Below are positions 12,829 to 14,739 of a DNA stretch of 14,739 bases, piece after piece; positions within the stretch are counted from its first letter, which is position 1, and each line of letters starts with the position of its first letter. The notes beneath the pieces were generated by a model, which was not told the origin of the DNA, did no database searches, and saw nothing but the letters and a program-made list of their open reading frames with translations. The stretch comes from CBFGTJ01 sp965651815. Its GTDB lineage: Bacteria; Actinomycetota; Acidimicrobiia; Acidimicrobiales; Microtrichaceae. The DNA lies in contig CBFGTJ010000068.1 in NCBI GenBank assembly GCA_965651815.1, forward strand, positions 1 to 14,739, in the 5' to 3' direction. Both the position numbers and the translations under genes were made by a program.

Positions 12829-14739
12829 ATGCACAGCTCCCTGCCGACCGCCTCCGCGCCCGCCCCGCCGGGCCCGTCCACGGACGCACCGTTCTGGCGC
12901 GCGCCGATTCGCTCGACGCTGCTCGACCGCGGCGCGCGCGTGGCCCCCGCCGAGCTCGAACGGCGGGTCGAGGCCCGCGCCGCCGAGCTCGGCGAGCGGC
13001 GGCTCGTGCTCCTGCGGGGAACCGCCGAGCTTGCGCTGGTCGTCGACCTCCTCGCCTGCCTGCGCGCCCGGTGCCCGGTGATCCTCACGGGCCCGTCGGA
13101 CGCCGACGACGAGCTCGTCGACCGCTTCGACCCCGACGTCGTGCTCGACGCCGCCGCCCGGCCGCAGGGGTCCCGGCTGGTCGAGCGGCGCCCCGGTTCG
13201 GCCCACGAGCTGCACCGCGACCTCGCCCTGCTGCTCAGCACCTCGGGCTCGACCGGCGCGCCGAAGCTCGTGCGGCTGTCGCGCCGCAACCTGGCGAGCA
13301 ACGCCGCCGCGATCGCGTCCTACCTGCGCCTCGACGCGGGGGACTGCGCCGTCACCTCCCTGCCGCTGCACTACTGCTACGGGCTGTCGGTGCTGACCTC
13401 GCACCTCGCCGTCGGCGCGACGGTCGCGCTGAGCGACCTGTCGGTGGTCGACCCGTGCTTCTGGGCCCTGTGCCGCGACGCGGGCGTGACGACGATCGCC
13501 GGCGTGCCGCACACCTTCGAGCTGCTGGACCGCATCCGGTTCGACGGCACGGAGGCGCCGATGCTGCGGCGCCTCACGCAGGCGGGAGGGCGCATGCCGC
13601 CGGCGACGGTCGAGCGCTACGCCCGCCTGGGACACGAGCGCGGCATCGACCTGTACGTGATGTACGGGCAGACCGAGGCCACCGCCCGGATGGCGTACCT
13701 GCCGCCGGAGCTCGCGGCGACCCACCCCGACGCCGTCGGCGTCGCGATCCCGGGAGGGGAGCTCGAGCTCCGCCCGCTGCCCGCGGAGGAGGCCCCCGAG
13801 TGGCCCGAGGGGAGCGGGCTGGTCGTGTACCGGGGCCCGAACGTGATGATGGGCTACGCCGAGTCGCCCGCCGAGCTCGCCGACCCGCCGTCGGTGGACG
13901 AGCTCGTCACCGGCGACGTCGGGCGGTTCGACGAGGCGGGGCTGCTGCACCTGGAGGGCCGCCGCAGCCGGTTCACGAAGATCTTCGGGCTGCGCATCGA
14001 CCTCGACGACCTCGAGCGCCGGCTCTCGGAGCGGGGCGTGCCGGCCCTGTGCGTCGGCGACGACCGGTGCATCACGATCGGGGTGGTCGACGGCGCGGCA
14101 GGGGCCGCGTCCGCCGCGGCAGCCCAGGTGACCGGCCTCCCGCCACGACGGCTGCGCGTCGTCGAGCTGGGCCACGAGCTGCCCCGCGCCGCGAACGGCA
14201 AGCCCGACCGGTCGCCCCTGCGCGACCTCGCCGCCGCGGTCGACGGGCCCGACGTCCCCACGGCGCGGGCGGGCGGCGTCGAGGGCGTGCGCGACATCTA
14301 CCGGTCGGTGCTCGGCCTCGACCACGTCGGGGAGGCCGACACGTTCGTGTCGCTCGGTGGTGACTCCCTGTCCTACGTCGAGGCGTCGGTGCGGCTCGAG
14401 GAGCGCCTCGGCAGGGTGCCAGATGGCTGGCACCTGCGCACCGTCGGCGAGCTCGAGTCGCTGTCGCCCCGCGCTCGCCGCTGGCCCCGGGTCGAGACCG
14501 GGGTGCTGCTGCGCGCGGTGGCCATCGTGCTGATCGTCGGCAACCACATGGGGGTGTTCCTCGTGCCTGGCGGGGCACACGTGCTGCTGGCCGTCGCCGG
14601 GTTCAACATGGCGCGCTTCCTGCTCGGCGATGGCGGCCTGCTCGGGGACCGCGGCGCCGGGGTACGTGGCCACCTCGCGCGCTGGGTCCCCGCGATCGGG
14701 CGCATCGCGCTGCCCTCCGCGGCGTGGATCGCGGCCGGG
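12829..14739 (+). CDS. Adenylation-carrier-acyltransferase-3 fusion (NRPS-like), cut by window end
   Basis: An open frame of 637 codons still runs at the window edge. Residues ~22-470 form an AMP-ligase domain: P-loop STSGSTGAPK (137-146), LPLHYCYGLS (179-187), VMYGQTEAT (277-285), GGELELRP (309-316), VTGDVGRFDEAGLLHLEGR (360-378), RFTKIFGLRIDLDDLE (381-396) and LPRAANGKPDR with catalytic Lys458. All core motifs are present; the part before the P-loop is short. A carrier domain (~485-545) follows, with LGGDSLSYVEAS and the phosphopantetheine Ser513. Then hydrophobic segments begin with LLRAVAIVLIVGNHMG, containing Arg562-X10-His573, the signature of acyltransferase-3 membrane enzymes. The predicted job is to activate a carboxylic acid as its adenylate, load it on the carrier and transfer it at the membrane. 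The aryl/acyl-like HYCYGLS in place of FDxS argues against an alpha-amino acid substrate. GTG 12823 or ATG 12769 are other starts; codons between 12769 and 12829 (ATA, GTA, CCT) look non-coding. Confidence 0.88.
   Translation, partial: MHSSLPTASAPAPPGPSTDAPFWRAPIRSTLLDRGARVAPAELERRVEARAAELGERRLVLLRGTAELALVVDLLACLRARCPVILTGPSDADDELVDRFDPDVVLDAAARPQGSRLVERRPGSAHELHRDLALLLSTSGSTGAPKLVRLSRRNLASNAAAIASYLRLDAGDCAVTSLPLHYCYGLSVLTSHLAVGATVALSDLSVVDPCFWALCRDAGVTTIAGVPHTFELLDRIRFDGTEAPMLRRLTQAGGRMPPATVERYARLGHERGIDLYVMYGQTEATARMAYLPPELAATHPDAVGVAIPGGELELRPLPAEEAPEWPEGSGLVVYRGPNVMMGYAESPAELADPPSVDELVTGDVGRFDEAGLLHLEGRRSRFTKIFGLRIDLDDLERRLSERGVPALCVGDDRCITIGVVDGAAGAASAAAAQVTGLPPRRLRVVELGHELPRAANGKPDRSPLRDLAAAVDGPDVPTARAGGVEGVRDIYRSVLGLDHVGEADTFVSLGGDSLSYVEASVRLEERLGRVPDGWHLRTVGELESLSPRARRWPRVETGVLLRAVAIVLIVGNHMGVFLVPGGAHVLLAVAGFNMARFLLGDGGLLGDRGAGVRGHLARWVPAIGRIALPSAAWIAAG

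Noticed and set aside
11602..14673. A 1023-codon open frame on the minus strand opposite the ligase fusion and racemase region
   Set aside because: It is the antisense shadow of a GC-rich gene: composition is dominated by Arg, Pro, Gly, Ala, Val and His with no family motif. The plus-strand frame shows intact adenylation, carrier and acyltransferase motifs.
1..14739. CRISPR array, tRNA, rRNA, riboswitch or insertion sequence
   Set aside because: Read on both strands, I found no regularly spaced repeats, no cloverleaf-like segment with CCA-type end, no rRNA landmarks, and no transposase motif or flanking target duplication. The short tandem repeat at 10116-10145 has only two units.

Overview
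The window is very GC-rich (clearly above 70% by eye), uses GTG as well as ATG starts, and carries families typical of high-GC Gram-positive bacteria: an HTH_42 winged-helix protein, an ArsR/AHSA1 pair, a Tat-exported lipoprotein-like protein and an LLM flavin oxidoreductase. I infer an actinobacterium, perhaps Pseudonocardiales. That placement is inference. I see no rRNA, tRNA, CRISPR array, transposase or phage gene, and no gene-free stretch longer than 300 bases.

Left part (1-2364, plus strand): a DUF4440/SnoaL-like small protein, a winged-helix HTH_42 (AlkZ/YcaQ superfamily) protein whose catalytic-motif position is altered, and a DUF488 (YeaO-like) protein. A terminator-like hairpin lies before the first gene. 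A promoter with an overlapping inverted repeat precedes the DUF488 gene.

Centre-left (2388-5253): a minus-strand fusion of a NuoF-type flavin/4Fe-4S dehydrogenase module with a hemerythrin-like C-terminus. It diverges from an ArsR repressor gene that overlaps an AHSA1/SRPBCC gene by 4 bases. The short divergent spacer carries two near-identical 18-bp sites (TTAGGT-N5-CCTCAGC), 35 bp apart. The first covers the spacer and the second covers the arsR start codon, so they are strong operator candidates controlling both directions. A hairpin with a 13-bp perfect stem closes the ArsR/AHSA1 operon.

Centre (5416-7866): a clade-3-type monofunctional catalase, a BadI/MenB-type crotonase (closest by motif to 2-ketocyclohexanecarboxyl-CoA hydrolase), then a perfect 44-bp palindrome between convergent genes.

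Centre-right (7867-12680, minus strand): a 730-residue Tat-signal protein of unknown function, possibly an alpha-toroid plus beta-sandwich lyase-like protein. Upstream of it is an apparent operon of Asp/Glu racemase, TMEM175-like membrane protein and LLM flavin oxidoreductase. The racemase frame has lost its stop: one extra base in a GGGG run at 11981-11984 would explain why the frame runs on through the TMEM175 gene.

Right edge (about 12829 to the end, plus strand, cut by the window): the most striking gene. It is an open frame of at least 637 codons encoding an adenylation (AMP-ligase) domain, a phosphopantetheine carrier domain and the start of an integral-membrane acyltransferase-3 domain with an R-X10-H motif. 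It reads like a one-polypeptide machine that activates a carboxylic acid, loads it on its own carrier and passes it to a membrane acyltransferase. It diverges from the racemase gene across a spacer holding a large imperfect inverted repeat.
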